A stretch of 6,465 nt of DNA from Rhizobiales bacterium UBA697 (GTDB taxonomy: Bacteria > Pseudomonadota > Alphaproteobacteria > Rhizobiales > Ancalomicrobiaceae): NCBI GenBank assembly GCA_002298965.1, contig DBMN01000152.1, positions 1-6,465 of the forward strand. The letters run 5' to 3'. Shown here piece after piece: positions 5,237-6,465 of this stretch. How positions within the stretch are numbered: position 1 is the stretch's first letter; each line of letters begins with the position of its first letter. Both the position numbers and the translations under genes were made by a program. The notes below the pieces were generated by a model, which saw only the letters and a list, made by a program, of their open reading frames with translations, did not search any database and was not told where the DNA came from.

Positions 5237-5256
5237 ACCGGCAACATGTTGACGGT
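5237..5256. promoter_or_regulatory. 20-bp near-perfect dyad upstream of flgI promoter
   Basis: ACCGGCAACATGTTGACGGT is an inverted repeat with one mismatched pair; its core CAACATGTTG is perfect. Its centre lies about 58 bp upstream of the predicted flgI start. It shares the half-site CCGGCAA with the dyad near fliX. Likely an operator for a dimeric regulator; which one is unknown. Confidence 0.5.
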
Positions 5257-5292
5257 GAAGGGTTATTCGAGAATTTCGGGGGATGGTCCGGG

Positions 5293-5324
5293 CGGCCGAT
5301 CTGCCCCAGGGGCAAATCGTGCCG
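5293..5324. promoter_or_regulatory. Extended dyad containing enhancer-like GGCA-N5-TGCC site (copy 1)
   Basis: GGCAAATCGTGCCG (5311-5324) is copy 1 of a motif repeated near fliX. It is also the right arm of a larger interrupted inverted repeat: CGG, CGAT and TGCCCC on the left pair with GGGGCA, ATCG and CCG on the right, around A5308. The motif centre is about 129 bp upstream of the predicted flgI start, a normal distance for a sigma-54 activator. FlbD is the obvious candidate because fliX is adjacent. Confidence 0.55.
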
Positions 5325-5350
5325 ATTCATGCTAGAGAGGATGCGACGCG

Positions 5351-5371
5351 TCCCGGCAATTCCTGCCGGGA
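5351..5371. promoter_or_regulatory. Enhancer-like dyad GGCA-N5-TGCC (copy 2) abutting the fliX ribosome site
   Basis: TCCCGGCA (5351-5358) and TGCCGGGA (5364-5371) are perfect inverted arms of 8 bp around ATTCC. The inner GGCAATTCCTGCCG (5355-5368) matches copy 1 at 12 of 14 bases. The last A is the first base of the fliX AAGGAG (5371-5376). It could be a second enhancer for flgI, an operator in the fliX leader, or an RNA hairpin limiting ribosome access. Confidence 0.55.
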
Positions 5372-5383
5372 AGGAGAGACGAC

Positions 5384-5815
5384 GTGGCGATCAGGATCGA
5401 CGGACCGGGCCGCACCGGCGGCATCCAGGGAACGGGGACGACCCGGCGCACGGAAGGCACCGGCGCGACCTTCCGTCTGCCCGAGCAGGAACAGGCGAGC
5501 CGCTCCGCGGTCGCCGGCGGACCGATCGGGGCGACCGACGTGGCGAGCCTGCTGGCGCTGCAGTCGATCCCGTCGCAGGACCCGCGCGAGAAGAAGCGCA
5601 AGGCGGTGCGCCGCGGTCTCGACATTCTCGACGTGCTCGAAGGGGTGCGGCTCGACCTGCTCGGCGGCGGCGTCTCGCCCGACCGCCTGGAACGGCTCGT
5701 CGGCCTGATGGGCGGACGCGAGCCGACCGGCGACGAGCGGCTCGACGCCCTGGTCGCCGACATCGACCTCAGGGCGCGGGTCGAGCTCGCCAAGCTCGGA
5801 CGCTTCCCCGACTGA
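5384..5815 (+). CDS. fliX: FliX, flagellar assembly regulator (FlbD partner)
   Basis: A 143-residue protein of the FliX family. The N-terminus MAIRIDGPGRTGGIQGTGTT is the typical R-I-x-G-P opening followed by a Gly/Thr-rich linker. Residues 47-66 (PIGATDVASLLALQSIPSQD) and the basic helix REKKRKAVRRGLDILDVLEG (68-87) are family landmarks, followed by VSPDRLERL (98-106) and the end IDLRARVELAKLGRF. In Caulobacter FliX binds FlbD and ties sigma-54 flagellar transcription to basal-body assembly; it is membrane associated although it has no obvious transmembrane span here. The start is a GTG at 5384, set by AAGGAG seven bases upstream; no ATG start fits. Divergent from flgI, with the control region of both in 5164-5383. 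Confidence 0.92.
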   Translation: MAIRIDGPGRTGGIQGTGTTRRTEGTGATFRLPEQEQASRSAVAGGPIGATDVASLLALQSIPSQDPREKKRKAVRRGLDILDVLEGVRLDLLGGGVSPDRLERLVGLMGGREPTGDERLDALVADIDLRARVELAKLGRFPD

Positions 5816-5886
5816 TCGGCGAGGCGTGGCCGGCCGTCGGCGTGGTCTGCCTCTTTCCGGGGACTGCCGACAATTTGTCCACCGCC

Positions 5887-5910
5887 GTCACGCTTTCTTC
5901 GTGACCTTTT
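5887..5910 (+). terminator. Possible weak terminator after fliX
   Basis: GTCACG (5887-5892) pairs with CGTGAC (5900-5905) over a 7-base loop, followed by CTTTT. The stem is short and the U-run brief, so termination may be partial. The rest of the 5816-5992 spacer shows no promoter I could assign, though dksA probably has its own. Confidence 0.4.
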
Positions 5911-5992
5911 CGTTCCATCGTTGTATTGGGGCGCCGCGGCGCGCATCACCGCCTTCGCCGCCCGGACCAACGTGGACCTGGAAGGGAGCATG

Positions 5993-6406
5993 ATGTCGGT
6001 CGAAGTCACTGATTATCGTCCGTCTGACGACGAACCCTTCATGAACGAGCGTCAGCGCGAGTACTTCCGAAAGAAGCTGCTCGACTGGAAGGACGACATC
6101 CTGAAGGAATCCCGGGAAACGCTGCAGCATCTCGCCGACGAGAGCCAGAACCATCCCGATCTCGCCGATCGCGCCTCCTCGGAGACCGACCGTGCGATCG
6201 AACTCCGGGCGCGGGATCGCCAGCGCAAGCTGATCTCCAAGATCGATGCGGCGTTGAAGCGTCTCGACGACGGCAGCTACGGCTATTGCGAGGAGACCGG
6301 CGAGCCGATCTCGCTGAAGCGCCTCGATGCCCGCCCGATCGCCACGCTTTCGATCGAAGCCCAGGAGCGCCACGAGCGCCGCGAGCGCGTCTACCGCGAC
6401 GACTGA
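5993..6406 (+). CDS. dksA: DksA, RNA polymerase secondary-channel regulator (single-cysteine type)
   Basis: A 137-residue DksA/TraR-family protein that enters the RNA polymerase secondary channel and, with ppGpp, adjusts initiation during starvation. Residues 17-51 and 65-92 form the coiled coil; its tip carries DLADRA at 56-61, fitting the essential D-x-x-D-x-A motif. The C-terminal globular part (GYCEETGEPISLKRLDARP, 97-115) retains only Cys99 of the four zinc ligands; the other positions are Thr102, Ser120 and Ala123, so it probably does not bind zinc. This resembles the functional one-cysteine DksA of Rhodobacter. Two adjacent ATGs (5990 and 5993) are possible starts; 5993 has the better spacing from GGAG at 5985-5988. 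Not a flagellar structural gene, but DksA influences flagellar transcription in other bacteria. Confidence 0.95.
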   Translation: MSVEVTDYRPSDDEPFMNERQREYFRKKLLDWKDDILKESRETLQHLADESQNHPDLADRASSETDRAIELRARDRQRKLISKIDAALKRLDDGSYGYCEETGEPISLKRLDARPIATLSIEAQERHERRERVYRDD

Positions 6407-6444
6407 CGGCCCACGCGCCGGGCGAACGAACGAGACCGAACGCC

Positions 6445-6465
6445 GGTCGACCCGTGGGGTCGGCC
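6445..6465 (+). terminator. Probable dksA terminator hairpin, cut by window end
   Basis: GGTCGACCC (6445-6453) pairs with GGGTCGGCC (6457-6465) over GTG, with one G-T wobble. The stem reaches the last base of the window, so a following U-run cannot be seen. It starts 38 bases past the dksA stop. Confidence 0.45.

Noticed and set aside
5249..5277. TTGACG with AATTTC as a sigma-70 promoter for fliX.
   Set aside because: The -35 is good but the -10 is poor, so I did not list it as a feature; fliX start mapping would decide.
5311..5328. Minus-strand CGGCACGATTTGC as a second sigma-54 promoter for flgI.
   Set aside because: GG and GC are 8 bases apart, not 10; the bases are better explained by the repeated GGCA-N5-TGCC dyad.
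3526..5904. 792-codon plus-strand open frame antisense to flgI-flgJ-flgN and running into fliX.
   Set aside because: Its product is the repetitive Asp/Gly/Arg/Val/Leu composition typical of antisense shadows in high-GC genes; the opposite strand carries clear FlgI, FlgJ and FlgN-like proteins.
1..6465. Mobile elements, CRISPR arrays, tRNA or rRNA genes, toxin-antitoxin or defence genes.
   Set aside because: None is visible; all coding regions fit known flagellar families or DksA, with uniform composition apart from the short patch in flbT.

Overview
This is a GC-rich alphaproteobacterial chromosomal segment, most likely from the Hyphomicrobiales. Evidence: the flagellin-flbT-flaF trio, a fliX gene divergent from flgI, a perfect TTAA-N7-TTAAC box of the CtrA type, and a DksA with the single-cysteine C-terminus seen in this class. 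I cannot name a genus. Nothing looks foreign: no insertion sequence, CRISPR array, tRNA or rRNA is visible, and every gene fits one flagellar locus plus dksA. || Layout, left to right. On the minus strand: the first 33 codons of a flagellin (1-98), preceded by a FlaG-family gene (346-690). A 279-bp divergent region (691-969) follows, with a Z-DNA-prone block and the CtrA-type box. On the plus strand: a complete second flagellin (970-2163), a folded intergenic spacer, flbT (2287-2670) and flaF (2663-3028), closed by a strong bidirectional terminator (3064-3088). A G-tract-rich convergent spacer (3091-3218) comes next. On the minus strand: a tightly overlapping operon flgI (P-ring), flgJ-type rod-binding protein and an FlgN-like chaperone (5163 down to 3219). 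A 220-bp divergent control region (5164-5383) separates it from plus-strand fliX (5384-5815). The window ends with plus-strand dksA (5993-6406) and a probable terminator cut by the right edge. || How the parts work together: flagellin is the filament subunit; FlbT and FlaF adjust flagellin mRNA stability, translation and secretion; FlaG-type proteins influence filament length; FlgI forms the periplasmic P-ring around the rod; the FlgJ-type protein assists rod assembly; FlgN-like proteins chaperone hook-filament junction proteins. FliX, in Caulobacter, partners with FlbD, the NtrC-type activator of sigma-54 flagellar promoters. || The most informative signal is non-coding. Upstream of flgI there is a near-consensus sigma-54 promoter (TGGCACG-N4-TCGCA, minus strand, 5199-5214). 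About 129 and 173 bp upstream of its predicted start lie two nearly identical dyads (GGCAAATCGTGCCG and GGCAATTCCTGCCG, 12 of 14 identical). This is the geometry of a tandem enhancer for a sigma-54 activator, and fliX is the divergent neighbour. The full flagellin instead has a CtrA-type box. I see no wholly new biological system here; the value lies in these regulatory predictions.
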